NCBI RefSeq assembly: GCF_003259225.1
Contig: NZ_QHJF01000006.1
Span: forward strand, 1-64,000
Direction: 5' to 3'
Length of the DNA stretch: 64,000 bases
Source: Marinomonas arctica
GTDB taxonomy: Bacteria; Pseudomonadota; Gammaproteobacteria; Pseudomonadales; Marinomonadaceae
The position numbers were made by a program, and so were the translations under genes. The notes beneath the pieces are model-generated. The model was not told the origin of the DNA, ran no database searches, and was given only the letters and a program-made list of their open reading frames with translations. Within the stretch, counting starts at the first letter, position 1. Every line of letters starts with the position of its first letter. Positions 51,605-61,020 of the stretch are shown piece after piece.

Positions 51605-52626
51605 ATAAACATCATACGATCAACTCAGACGCGCTATTCCGACGAAATATCTTTGCTCTGGTTGTCGCAGCAGCCGTATTAGCAGCCTTATGTTTTCTTT
51701 CGATTGCCATTGGCACCAGAGACGTGTCTTGGCAAGAGATAGTTGGGGCTCTGCAAGGCAAGATGGACACCATGGGGGAAGCCTCGGTGACCATGCGCAT
51801 TCCTCGAACTGTGTTAGCCGTATTAGCTGGCAGCGCCTTAGGCCTATCAGGTGCGATTATGCAAAGCGTTACCCGTAATCCTTTAGCTGACCCAGGTATT
51901 TTGGGCGTCAATATAGGGGCGGCGTTTTTTGTGGTCATTGGGCTTGCATGGTTCGGCATCGATCAACTCAACAGCTATATCTGGCTGGCTATTCTAGGCG
52001 CTGGAAGCACCGCACTCTTTGTCTATCTCATAAGTTCATTAGGCCGAGGAAAATCGACACCACTGAAGTATGCACTGGCGGGAGCCGCCACCTCTGTCGC
52101 TCTATCGTCTTTTACCATGGCGGTGATTTTACCAAGAAATGACATCGCCGGTGGCGCACAATCATGGCAAATCGGTGGCGTTGGCGGTGCCACGTTTGAC
52201 AGCATACAGCTCATACTGCCGTTTCTGCTCGTGGGCTATTTCATGAGTGCCATAGTGGCAAGAAAACTCAATGTCTTAGCACTAGGTGAAGATATCGCCG
52301 CAGGCTTGGGAGAAAAAGTAGTCTGGACTCGATCTATGGCTTGGCTGTCGGCGGTTGTTCTGTGCGGTGCCACCACCGCTATCTGCGGCCCTATAGGCTT
52401 TGTTGGCTTGGTTATTCCCCACTTATGTAGACTGTTGGTAGGCGTTGATAATCGTTGGTTGTTGGTGTTTTCAGCGTTGGGCGGAGCCAGCTTGTTATTA
52501 ATCGCCGATGTTCTTGGCCGCATTATATCCAGACCCAGTGAATTATCAGTTGGTGTGGTGACCGCCTTTGTTGGCGCGCCCTTTTTCATCTGGATTGTGC
52601 GGCGCCAACGGGTGAAAGAACTATGA
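51601..52626 (+). CDS. Ferric-siderophore ABC transporter permease 1 (FecCD family)
   Basis: A 341-residue inner-membrane protein of the FecCD/BtuC type with about nine or ten helices. The conserved GSALGLSGAIMQSVTRNPLA region is near 78, and GPIGFVGLVIPHLCRLLVG near 262 contacts the ATPase. ATGA overlaps on both sides show strict coupling with the binding-protein gene and the second permease. Confidence 0.9.
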   Translation: MNKHHTINSDALFRRNIFALVVAAAVLAALCFLSIAIGTRDVSWQEIVGALQGKMDTMGEASVTMRIPRTVLAVLAGSALGLSGAIMQSVTRNPLADPGILGVNIGAAFFVVIGLAWFGIDQLNSYIWLAILGAGSTALFVYLISSLGRGKSTPLKYALAGAATSVALSSFTMAVILPRNDIAGGAQSWQIGGVGGATFDSIQLILPFLLVGYFMSAIVARKLNVLALGEDIAAGLGEKVVWTRSMAWLSAVVLCGATTAICGPIGFVGLVIPHLCRLLVGVDNRWLLVFSALGGASLLLIADVLGRIISRPSELSVGVVTAFVGAPFFIWIVRRQRVKEL

Positions 52627-53669
52627 CAAATCGCCTAGACCACACTGTTCATCGAGTTAGAACAGGACGCCAACGACGATCAAAACAGTGGACAACCATT
52701 GTTACCATCTTGTGTGTTTTGGCCATGGCTGTGTTTATGATCACGCTAAGTATCGGTCAATCCGTTACGCCACCGAGTCAGGTTTTGCGGGTACTACTGG
52801 GAGAAACGGTACCGGGTGCCTCTTTTACCGTTGGTCACCTTCGCTTACCGCGTGCCGTCATTTCCATGCTGGTTGGCATGAGTTTTGGCATGGCTGGCGT
52901 CGCGTTTCAAATTATGCTGAGAAACCCACTTGCTAGTCCAGACATTATCGGAGTCAGCTCTGGTGCTTCTGCCGCGGCTGTTTTTGCCATTATTATGCTC
53001 AATATGAGCGGCAGCAGCGTGGCCTTTTTCGCCATTTTCACCGGCCTATTAGTCGCACTTGTCGTATACGCTTTAGCATTCCGCCATGGAGGTGTCACAG
53101 GAACACGGCTTATTTTGGTTGGTATCGGTGTCTCCGCCATGATTGAAAGCGTTATTGTGTATTTGCTCTCCCAAGCTCAATCCTGGGATAGGCAAGAAGC
53201 CATGCGCTGGTTAACAGGCAGCGTCAACTCAGCGCAATTGGATCAAGCTTATCCATTACTGGTTTCTTTATGCATTTTTGGTGGACTGCTATTGAGCCGC
53301 GCACGGGAACTGGACGCTTTACGAATGGGCGATGATACCGCCCAAGCGCTTGGGGTTCGCACTGGCATGACACGCATAACCGTCATGGTGGCCGCCGTTG
53401 GACTCATCGCCGTCAGTGTCGCCATCACCGGGCCGATTGCTTTTGTCGCCTTTTTGTCCGGGCCTATTGCCATGCGCCTCATCAAAAATAATGGCTCTCT
53501 GATTATTCCAGCCGGTCTGGTTGGCGCCTGCCTCGTCATGGTGGGCGACTATATTGGACAGTTTCTTCTACCGAGTCGTTATCCTGTTGGCGTCATTACC
53601 GGAGCTTTAGGCGCGCCCTATCTTATTTATCTGATTATTCGCGTGAATCAAAAAGGGAGCGCGCTATGA
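52623..53669 (+). CDS. Ferric-siderophore ABC transporter permease 2 (FecCD family)
   Basis: A 348-residue FecCD-type permease that should pair with the one upstream. Visible motifs are GMSFGMAGVAFQIMLRNPLA near 93 and the cytoplasmic loop GPIAFVAFLSGPIAMRL near 268. A basic N-terminal tail (RTGRQRRSKQ) precedes the first helix. It overlaps both neighbours by four bases. Confidence 0.9.
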   Translation: MTNRLDHTVHRVRTGRQRRSKQWTTIVTILCVLAMAVFMITLSIGQSVTPPSQVLRVLLGETVPGASFTVGHLRLPRAVISMLVGMSFGMAGVAFQIMLRNPLASPDIIGVSSGASAAAVFAIIMLNMSGSSVAFFAIFTGLLVALVVYALAFRHGGVTGTRLILVGIGVSAMIESVIVYLLSQAQSWDRQEAMRWLTGSVNSAQLDQAYPLLVSLCIFGGLLLSRARELDALRMGDDTAQALGVRTGMTRITVMVAAVGLIAVSVAITGPIAFVAFLSGPIAMRLIKNNGSLIIPAGLVGACLVMVGDYIGQFLLPSRYPVGVITGALGAPYLIYLIIRVNQKGSAL

Positions 53670-54472
53670 CACAAAAACATCAACTGGTTGTGGACTCTCT
53701 GTCAGCAGGTTACGGCGATAAAACCATTCTAGAAGACATAACGCTAAAGATTGCCCCCGGCCAAATCACCTCGATCATTGGTGCCAATGCCTGCGGAAAA
53801 TCCACTTTGCTGCGCACCATGTCACGCTTACTGACGCCCAGCAAAGGTCAGGTATTACTAGACGGAAAATCCATACACAAAAGCCCAACGCGACAATTGG
53901 CACAGACACTTGGTCTGTTGCCACAATCGCCTACCGCGCCAGAAGGCATTACGGTGGGCGATCTGGTAAGCCGAGGACGCTATCCGCACCAGAGACTCAT
54001 GTCGCGCTGGAATAAAGCGGATGATGAAGCTGTCGCCAAGGCGCTCGAAACCACCCAAACCACGGAGCTACTGGAGAAAGATGTTGATGAACTCTCTGGC
54101 GGACAAAGACAACGCGTATGGATCGCCATGGCGTTGGCACAAGAAACTGAGATTTTACTGCTTGATGAACCCACGACGTTTTTAGATGTGGCTCATCAGA
54201 TTGAGGTATTAGACCTGCTCGTTGATTTAAACAAAAGTCGAGGCACAACCATTGTTCTGGTCTTACATGATCTCAACCTCGCGGCCCGATATTCAGACCA
54301 GCTTATTGCCATGCAACAAGGGCGCGTCTTTACCTATGGCACAGCAACACAGGTCATCACTGAAGCCACCGTTCAGACGGTATTTGGCTTGAATAACCAG
54401 ATTGTGTCCGACCCTATTTCGGGTTCACCGATGGTCTTACCCATTGGGCGACACAAGAACACCACACTTTAA
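53666..54472 (+). CDS. Ferric-siderophore ABC transporter ATPase (FecE/FhuC type)
   Basis: A 268-residue ATPase with Walker A GANACGKST (residues 37-45), signature LSGGQRQRVWIAMALAQE, Walker B LLLDEPTTFLD and the H-loop LVLHDLNLAARY. The Cys in Walker A is common in siderophore ATPases. It closes the four-gene ABC operon; the receptor gene follows after 108 bases and has its own probable Fur-controlled promoter. Confidence 0.91.
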   Translation: MTQKHQLVVDSLSAGYGDKTILEDITLKIAPGQITSIIGANACGKSTLLRTMSRLLTPSKGQVLLDGKSIHKSPTRQLAQTLGLLPQSPTAPEGITVGDLVSRGRYPHQRLMSRWNKADDEAVAKALETTQTTELLEKDVDELSGGQRQRVWIAMALAQETEILLLDEPTTFLDVAHQIEVLDLLVDLNKSRGTTIVLVLHDLNLAARYSDQLIAMQQGRVFTYGTATQVITEATVQTVFGLNNQIVSDPISGSPMVLPIGRHKNTTL

Positions 54473-54509
54473 TAAGCTTTAAGTCATTGGAGCAGTCTTA
54501 TTAAATGTT

Positions 54510-54528
54510 TTAATTAATAATCATTAAC
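54510..54528. promoter_or_regulatory. Fur-box-like site before the TonB-dependent receptor
   Basis: TTAATTAATAATCATTAAC matches the classic 19-base Fur consensus at 13 of 19 positions by eye. It lies 53 bases before the receptor ATG, in the right place to block a promoter when iron is plentiful. Confidence 0.55.
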
Positions 54529-54580
54529 AACAGCATTTTTAAATAGATTCATGTAATAATTCATTAGAGGAACCCAAAAA

Positions 54581-56683
54581 ATGAAGAAAAAAAGCACTCT
54601 TTCGTTAACCTTAAAGCCGCACCACTACGCCACCACGGCGCTTTTCTGCTGCTCAATCATGACACCTATGATGGCAAATGCAGAAACAGAAGAGACAAAA
54701 GAAAGCGAAACCTTTCGGCTTTCTCCTATTCTCGTCAATGATTACGTAGAAGTAGACAATGATGCCGAATCAGTGGTCGCCAAAGAATTGTGGGTAGGCG
54801 GCAAAGTGGCCACCAGCATTCAAGATACACCGGCTTCTGTTTCCGTCATTACTGAAAAAGAAATCACCGAACGCAACGCCAGCACCACAGAAGAAGTCCT
54901 TGAATACACACCAGGCACATTAACCGGCTACTACAGTACAGATGATCGAAATGATTATTTCCAGATTCGTGGCTTTGATGCCACCACCTACCGCGATGGA
55001 TTGACTCTTGGATCACTGCGTGACATTCGAGAAGACGCTTACGCCTTTGAGCGTGTCGAAGTCATCCGCGGTGCAAACTCCACTCTGTTCGGTCCCGCTG
55101 AGCCCGGTGGCTCCATTAACTTTGTCAGCAAACGCCCTAAATTTGAAGAATTCGGTAACGCGTATGTGACTTATGGTTCCAACGACCACAAAGAAGTTGG
55201 GGTCGACACAGGTGATACACTGGATGCCGACAAAACCCTTGCTTACCGCTTTACCAGCAAAATCAAAGACAGTGATCGTGAATACGATTATTCAAAAGAT
55301 GACTCACAGCTTTTGATGGGGGGACTCACTTGGGAACCTACCGATGACACCAGCGCTACCCTCATTGTCGACTACCTGAAAACAGATGCCACCCCCAATA
55401 GCGGCGGCTACCCATTTGATCGAGAATACAGCCGTAGTGATTTTTTTGGTGAACCGGACTTCAACTACCATGATGTCGAACGAACCAATATCAGTGCTCA
55501 AATAACTCATAACCTCAATAACAGTGTCAAAATCAGAGGAAACTTTAGATATAGAGACTCAACAGATTATGCTGGTTATACCTATATTTCTGACAATGAT
55601 AGCAGAACAGGCACCACAGTAGACCGCGCCTATATTACATCAGAAAAAGAAAACCAACAGTTCAATGGCAACCTCGTTGCGCAATACGATTTAAGCAAAG
55701 GCCGTATTGACAGCAGCACTTTAGTTGGAGTCGAGTATCAAGACTCTACATCTAATTCAGTAAGCGCTTATGGAGCTGCGAATAGCATTGATATTACAAA
55801 CGTTGTATATAGCGGCACTCCAAATAATCTTAACATTTACAGTAATACTGATACAAAAACTCTTACAAGGGGTGTTTTCTTACAACAAAACTTTGCACTG
55901 GATGATAAGTACATTGTGACGCTAGGCGTTCGTAATGACGATATAGAACTCACTGAAGTCAATTATCTAACCAATACAACCACACGTAATGATTTTTCAG
56001 AAAACTCTTTCCGTTCGGCCTTCACGTACAAATTTAACGACGAAGTTTCCGCTTATATTAGCCAGGTTGAATCGGTTTCCCCACCGTCTTCTGGAACAGA
56101 AATTGTGCGTGGCGAACAACTGGAAGTGGGTGCAAAATATTCACCAAACAATATGAACGCCCTCTTTTCTGTTGCTGTGTATGATCTTACGAAAAACAAT
56201 GTTGACACTTCTGTGGTTCAGGATAATGGCACTATTGAACGTGAAATCATTGGCGAAAACCGCACAAAGGGAGTTGATCTGGAAGTAAAAGCCGAATTAA
56301 CAGACAGCCTAAGCATCACTGGCGGCTATTCCTATATGGATTCAAAAGTCGTAGAAGATGATAACTACCAAGGCAATGAAATTAAAATAGCGCCACATCA
56401 TACGGCCTCTGTATGGAGTCACTATACGCTACCAAGGCAAGACATGACGGTTGGCTTTGGAACTCGATATATCGGTTCTTATTATTTTAATGAGGCAAAC
56501 TCCAAAAAAAGCGAGGCGGCGATTCTTTTTGATGCGTCCTACGGCTATGACTTAACACAACAGACTACGCTGTCACTGAACATAAGCAACCTTCTAGACA
56601 AACAGTATGTTGTTGGTTCAGGGACCGCAAACTATTACAACCCAGGTCGTAATATTAGCCTTAAATTGGACCACAGCTGGTAA
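54581..56683 (+). CDS. TonB-dependent ferric-siderophore receptor
   Basis: A 700-residue outer-membrane receptor. After a signal peptide (ending near MANA-ET, residue 37) comes a plug domain (TPASVSVITEKEITERNA, IRGFDATTYRDGL, VIRGANSTLFGPAEPGG) and a 22-strand barrel that ends in an aromatic residue (Trp). There is no extra N-terminal signalling domain. It resembles the FhuA/FoxA group that takes hydroxamate siderophores. No siderophore synthesis genes are present, so it probably scavenges a foreign siderophore. GAGG lies before the ATG. Confidence 0.9.
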   Translation: MKKKSTLSLTLKPHHYATTALFCCSIMTPMMANAETEETKESETFRLSPILVNDYVEVDNDAESVVAKELWVGGKVATSIQDTPASVSVITEKEITERNASTTEEVLEYTPGTLTGYYSTDDRNDYFQIRGFDATTYRDGLTLGSLRDIREDAYAFERVEVIRGANSTLFGPAEPGGSINFVSKRPKFEEFGNAYVTYGSNDHKEVGVDTGDTLDADKTLAYRFTSKIKDSDREYDYSKDDSQLLMGGLTWEPTDDTSATLIVDYLKTDATPNSGGYPFDREYSRSDFFGEPDFNYHDVERTNISAQITHNLNNSVKIRGNFRYRDSTDYAGYTYISDNDSRTGTTVDRAYITSEKENQQFNGNLVAQYDLSKGRIDSSTLVGVEYQDSTSNSVSAYGAANSIDITNVVYSGTPNNLNIYSNTDTKTLTRGVFLQQNFALDDKYIVTLGVRNDDIELTEVNYLTNTTTRNDFSENSFRSAFTYKFNDEVSAYISQVESVSPPSSGTEIVRGEQLEVGAKYSPNNMNALFSVAVYDLTKNNVDTSVVQDNGTIEREIIGENRTKGVDLEVKAELTDSLSITGGYSYMDSKVVEDDNYQGNEIKIAPHHTASVWSHYTLPRQDMTVGFGTRYIGSYYFNEANSKKSEAAILFDASYGYDLTQQTTLSLNISNLLDKQYVVGSGTANYYNPGRNISLKLDHSW

Positions 56684-56709
56684 TTAAAAAAACCGTCTTC
56701 ACATAACCT

Positions 56710-56742
56710 ATTGGGCCAGAATAACGGTTATTCTGGCCCAAT
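56710..56742. terminator. Near-perfect 33-base palindrome between convergent receptor and opgH genes
   Basis: ATTGGGCCAGAATAAC (56710-56725) and GTTATTCTGGCCCAAT (56727-56742) are exact reverse complements with one base between. It sits between convergent genes and probably serves as a bidirectional terminator or a barrier to read-through, though a T-run is poor on both sides. Confidence 0.65.
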
Positions 56743-56765
56743 ATCTGTTCAAAGCACGCGTCTAA

Positions 56766-58919
56766 CTAAACCCCTATCAAAGCTTCACCAAGTTCACTAA
56801 CACGCTCATTTTTAGGCAAATATTTCTGCATGACACTCATCAATTCACGGTGTTCCAAAATCGCGAGACACTCTTTTTCATTGAGATGATCCAGCAGGTT
56901 TTGAATATCGTCACTGTTGAGAATTTGCCACTCAGCACAAATCCACGCACGACAAAACTCTTTATTAGGCTGGTCCTTTCGCATTTGCGCTAGATGCCAA
57001 TAGAAAAGCGTTGAATCGGACACTAAGCGTTTAAGAGAGGACAAAGAAGCATCAAACGATAGAGTTTTTTGTTCAACACTGTGTCTGTGCTGCATCGCAA
57101 CGATCGGATGAGGTCTTTTCTCTTCAGGCGCACGCATCAGCCCCAAGTAACGAATCACATTACCGCGTTTAGCACCACCACTGAGCCATGACAACGGAAT
57201 AGACAGAATCAGACCAAAGCTAATCGGCAACGACCAGTAAAAAAGCTCTCGACTTAAAAACAAAGCCCCAGCAGCCAATACAAATCCTAAAACCGTGTGA
57301 CTAAAATGAGCGCGAGCCACCACTTTCCATGATGTGGCACCATCATCACGAGATTGAGGTTTCCAACCGCTGTCACGCCCTTTAAATACATCGTACACAA
57401 CCTGAAACTGAGACAGCATCAAAATTGGCGCATACAAAGCCGATAGAAGGGTTTCAACTAAAGTGCTTAATGTCAGTAATATCGGCCCACCAAATTGCAT
57501 ACAGCGGCGAATGTTCAGCATCGCCGCCAACCAGCCATAGACTTTTGGAGCCAATACCAACGCCATCGACAAGATAAACAAAGAACGTGCTTTTTCAAAA
57601 TCAAACACAGGCCAAGTAGGAAACAAGGATGGATTAGCAAAATACTCAGGGCGAACAAAATACGCTTGTACCGCCAAGGCAAAACCCACAACGATCAACA
57701 TTAACCAAAACATAGCACTGAGATAAGACATGATGCCAGACATCAAATGCAAGCGAGTCGCAAAATGAAAACCTTTGGCAAACACAAACGCCTTATGCTG
57801 CAAGTTACCTTGACACCAACGACGATCACGAACAATCACATCCACCAGCGATGGCGGTGCTTCTTCATAAGAGGCTTTTAAGTCAGTATCAAAACGCACA
57901 CCCCAACCGGCACGACGTAACAATGCGGCTTCCATAAAGTCATGACTCATAACATGACCACCAAAAGGCGCCTTCCCCTCTAACATAGGCAAACCACAAG
58001 CGTCAGCAAAGGCTTTGGTTCGAATAATGGCATTATGCCCCCAGAAGTTAGAAGAATAACCATGCCATGCGGCTAAGCCAGAAGCGTATATCGGACCAAA
58101 GCAATGGTTAGCAAATTGCTGAATACGGCTGTAAAGCGTATTGGCACGAATAATCGTCGGCAAGGTTTGAATTAACCCCAAACCAGGCTCTGCCGCCATC
58201 CTACGCGTGAGAGAAATCAAACATTCCGCCCCCATCAGACTGTCGGCATCTAACACAATCATGCACTCATAATCGCCACCATAACTCGTCACCCACTCAG
58301 CTATGTTACCGGCTTTGCGTTCAGCGTTTTTGTAGCGACGACGGTAATAAATTGGACAAGCTTGACCCTCTTCATTTAACAAGGGATAAAAAGCTTGTTC
58401 CTCCGCAATCCATGCATCGGCTTTATTAGTGTCACTTAAAATGAAAAAGGCAAATTTACCCGGTGCATGGGCCAGCAAATCTTCTCGCATGGCTTGAATA
58501 TTCGCGCGAATACGCAAAGGGTCTTCGTTATAAACAGGCAATAAAATCGCTGTCACACCCTCGACATCTTGCTCTTTACGTCGACGCGAAAATGGCCACA
58601 ACTGAAACAATAAACCCAGTGTTGCTTGTGAAAAAGCAAAAGAAATCCAAGTAAAGTTAATACAGAATAAAACCAGAAATGCCCACTGCAAACCAGCAAT
58701 GGCATTGGTATTCAGTACGTCATACATTTCGGTTGCGCCATACCAAGACAGACCCACAGTCCCCAGTAGAACAAACAGACGCGAAAAAAATGTTGTTAAC
58801 GCAAAGTTTTGTAGCCTTTTTTTACGTGCTTGAGACGCTTCATTAACCGCATGGCGCGGCATATCCAAAGGCGATGTTTTCGGTAGTGCTAACTGCAAAG
58901 TGCTATCCTTCAATAACAT
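56766..58919 (-). CDS. opgH: OpgH, osmoregulated periplasmic glucan glucosyltransferase
   Basis: A 717-residue inner-membrane family-2 glycosyltransferase that polymerises UDP-glucose into periplasmic glucans. Two N-terminal helices precede the catalytic domain, with VLDADSLMG (metal-binding Asp), the acceptor-site region HDFMEAALLRRAGW and the RRWCQGNLQH motif. More helices follow. It is shorter than E. coli OpgH (847), mainly at the ends. It starts two bases after the opgG stop. Confidence 0.92.
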   Translation of the reverse strand: MLLKDSTLQLALPKTSPLDMPRHAVNEASQARKKRLQNFALTTFFSRLFVLLGTVGLSWYGATEMYDVLNTNAIAGLQWAFLVLFCINFTWISFAFSQATLGLLFQLWPFSRRRKEQDVEGVTAILLPVYNEDPLRIRANIQAMREDLLAHAPGKFAFFILSDTNKADAWIAEEQAFYPLLNEEGQACPIYYRRRYKNAERKAGNIAEWVTSYGGDYECMIVLDADSLMGAECLISLTRRMAAEPGLGLIQTLPTIIRANTLYSRIQQFANHCFGPIYASGLAAWHGYSSNFWGHNAIIRTKAFADACGLPMLEGKAPFGGHVMSHDFMEAALLRRAGWGVRFDTDLKASYEEAPPSLVDVIVRDRRWCQGNLQHKAFVFAKGFHFATRLHLMSGIMSYLSAMFWLMLIVVGFALAVQAYFVRPEYFANPSLFPTWPVFDFEKARSLFILSMALVLAPKVYGWLAAMLNIRRCMQFGGPILLTLSTLVETLLSALYAPILMLSQFQVVYDVFKGRDSGWKPQSRDDGATSWKVVARAHFSHTVLGFVLAAGALFLSRELFYWSLPISFGLILSIPLSWLSGGAKRGNVIRYLGLMRAPEEKRPHPIVAMQHRHSVEQKTLSFDASLSSLKRLVSDSTLFYWHLAQMRKDQPNKEFCRAWICAEWQILNSDDIQNLLDHLNEKECLAILEHRELMSVMQKYLPKNERVSELGEALIGV

Positions 58920-58921
58920 GG

Positions 58922-60529
58922 TTATTCCTTAATCCAACGATATAGCCAAGTAGGAGCAACGGCAGTATCTCCCTGTTTAAGTTGAACCCGTAACTCTGCC
59001 AAGTCGGCGTCTTGTGGGTCAAAAGAGAGGTAAACACGCACACCGTTTTTATGGGGGTTTTTCACCACGATAGTCTCGAGTATTTCCCCATTACTGATGC
59101 TGGCATCAACGCTTAAATCATTGACATTTACATCCGGCATTTTATTAAAATCGATCACCACCTCTGGATCAGTCTTAAACAGTTTCACGCCCTTAGCACT
59201 TCGTACAACACGAGGAGACTCCAACGATACGGGCGTATCGTTAGACCAAGTTATCAAATACTGATAAGTATAAGATTGATCCTTTTTAAGGCCATCTTTA
59301 GGCTGCCAGTAGGCAACAATATTGTCGTTGGTCTCTGACTTTGATGGTATTTCCACCAGTTCAACATGACCCTCACCCCAATCATTTGTTGGCTTAATCC
59401 AAGCTGAAGGTCGCGTGTGATAATTGGCTTCTAAGTCCTGATAATCTTCAAATTTTCGCTTACGCTGAATTAAACCAAACCCTTTTGGAGAGGTATCACT
59501 AAAAGCACTGACCTGCAATGAGCTGGGGTTGTTCAATGGACGCCAAATCATCTCGTCATTGCCCGTTAGGATCTGAAGTCCATCCGAGTCATGCACCGCG
59601 GGACGGTAATCCGGCACGTCTGATACATCCAGAGAACTATTATGCATAAACATGGACGTCAACGGGGCAATACCCACATTTTTCAGATCAGCCCTTGGAA
59701 ACAAGGTTGCTTTCACATCAATACGGGTTGGCTTTCCTGGATAAATACCAAAACGATAAGCGCCTGTGATCCTTTTACTGTCTAACAAAGCATGCACCAC
59801 AATGGCGTCTTGGCTAGATGAAGGGCGCTCAATCCAAAAGTGCTTAAACATTGGAAACTCTTCGCCTTTTGGCTGCGCCACATCGACCGCAAGCCCTCGG
59901 GCCGACAAACCATAAGTCTGCTCTTTGGAAACCGCACGGAAGTAACTGGCACCTTGAAAAACAGCAAACTCATCACTCACATCGGCTTTGTTTATTGGGT
60001 AATGCAAACGCAATCCAGCGTACTTACCAACCTGAGAAATCAGCGCGCTTATTTCTGGGCTAGGCGTTGTGAAAGAGTCGGCTGACACGGCCAATGGAAA
60101 AGCTCGGCCGCTTTCCACCACATCGATAGACACGAGGTCTTTAAAAATAAAGCCTGGGGCAAATAGCTGTACGGAAAATTTGGTTGGCGTGTTTCCCCAC
60201 ACGGCTTGGTTTTGCTGAAAGTTGATTTGTTGATAAGTTGGATAGTCCATCGTTGTTAGCGCTTGAGGCGCCTTTTCCGCTGGCGTCATAGGCGATTGTG
60301 CCAACGTTCTCGCTAATTCAATCACTGTCTGGTTAGTAAAAGCATAGCCTTTTGCTGCCTCTTGCTCTGGCTGAACGTTTTCCACCGCAGGAACAGCATC
60401 CACCTTAACATTGGGTTCTTCCGCCTGCGCATACCCAATAAAGTTGATTAACAACGAGGTTAATAACGGCAGTTTAATCAGAAAAAGTGAATGGGTAGGC
60501 ATGTGAGATAAAGAAGTAAATAATTTCAA
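58922..60529 (-). CDS. opgG: OpgG, periplasmic glucan biosynthesis protein
   Basis: A 535-residue secreted protein of the OpgG/OpgD family that helps branch or release the glucan backbone in the periplasm. A signal peptide with LPLLTSLLINFIGYAQA ends near residue 36. The family regions YPTYQQINFQQNQAVW and FWIERPSSSQDAIVVHALLDS are visible. The start seems to be TTG at 60529 with GAGAG ahead; an ATG at 60502 has no ribosome site but would keep a signal peptide. OpgG is favoured over OpgD because opgH follows directly. Confidence 0.9.
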   Translation of the reverse strand: MKLFTSLSHMPTHSLFLIKLPLLTSLLINFIGYAQAEEPNVKVDAVPAVENVQPEQEAAKGYAFTNQTVIELARTLAQSPMTPAEKAPQALTTMDYPTYQQINFQQNQAVWGNTPTKFSVQLFAPGFIFKDLVSIDVVESGRAFPLAVSADSFTTPSPEISALISQVGKYAGLRLHYPINKADVSDEFAVFQGASYFRAVSKEQTYGLSARGLAVDVAQPKGEEFPMFKHFWIERPSSSQDAIVVHALLDSKRITGAYRFGIYPGKPTRIDVKATLFPRADLKNVGIAPLTSMFMHNSSLDVSDVPDYRPAVHDSDGLQILTGNDEMIWRPLNNPSSLQVSAFSDTSPKGFGLIQRKRKFEDYQDLEANYHTRPSAWIKPTNDWGEGHVELVEIPSKSETNDNIVAYWQPKDGLKKDQSYTYQYLITWSNDTPVSLESPRVVRSAKGVKLFKTDPEVVIDFNKMPDVNVNDLSVDASISNGEILETIVVKNPHKNGVRVYLSFDPQDADLAELRVQLKQGDTAVAPTWLYRWIKE

Positions 60530-61020
60530 AAGAAGCTCTCTCGTTGCTTAATTGGACTTAACCAAGCCCCAACATAGGGATGACGTCATAAATTTGACAC
60601 TTATCATATAATCAAACTTGCGTGAGATTAAGGCAGCAAAGTCGGAGGAATTCATAAAAACTAAGGAGAAATTGTGTTTGAAGAGGTTTCACACTACTCG
60701 ATCGTCGCTCAACTAGGCCAGCCGCGCCTATCATAATAGAAGATATGCAAATGTTACATGGCTATCATCACTCTAAATATAGAAATAATTCATTGATTTA
60801 CCCCAGATAAGAACCATGTGCAACTAGACCACAAATTGCCCTATAAAAACCTTAAAAAAACGATGAAATAACAACCATTTTCAACCATATGATATCGATT
60901 CTCAACGAGACAGGATAACCGCTGGCTATCCTGTGACACTGAGGTTTGCACGGGTTGATTCCAATACCTTAAGTGGCGATGAAACCACCAAAAGCCTGCT
61001 AAAATGACGAAACTTAGCGT
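60530..61020. other. Gap between pirin and opgG with hairpin and possible mini-ORF
   Basis: No family was recognised. A plus-strand mini-ORF (60674-60736) has a strong AAGGAG five bases before a GTG and codes only 20 residues. ACAGGATA (60910-60917) pairs with TATCCTGT (60927-60934), a possible hairpin after the pirin gene. A segment at 60798-60866 resembles part of the gap near 49.4 kb. The opgG promoter should lie toward 60530. Confidence 0.4.
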
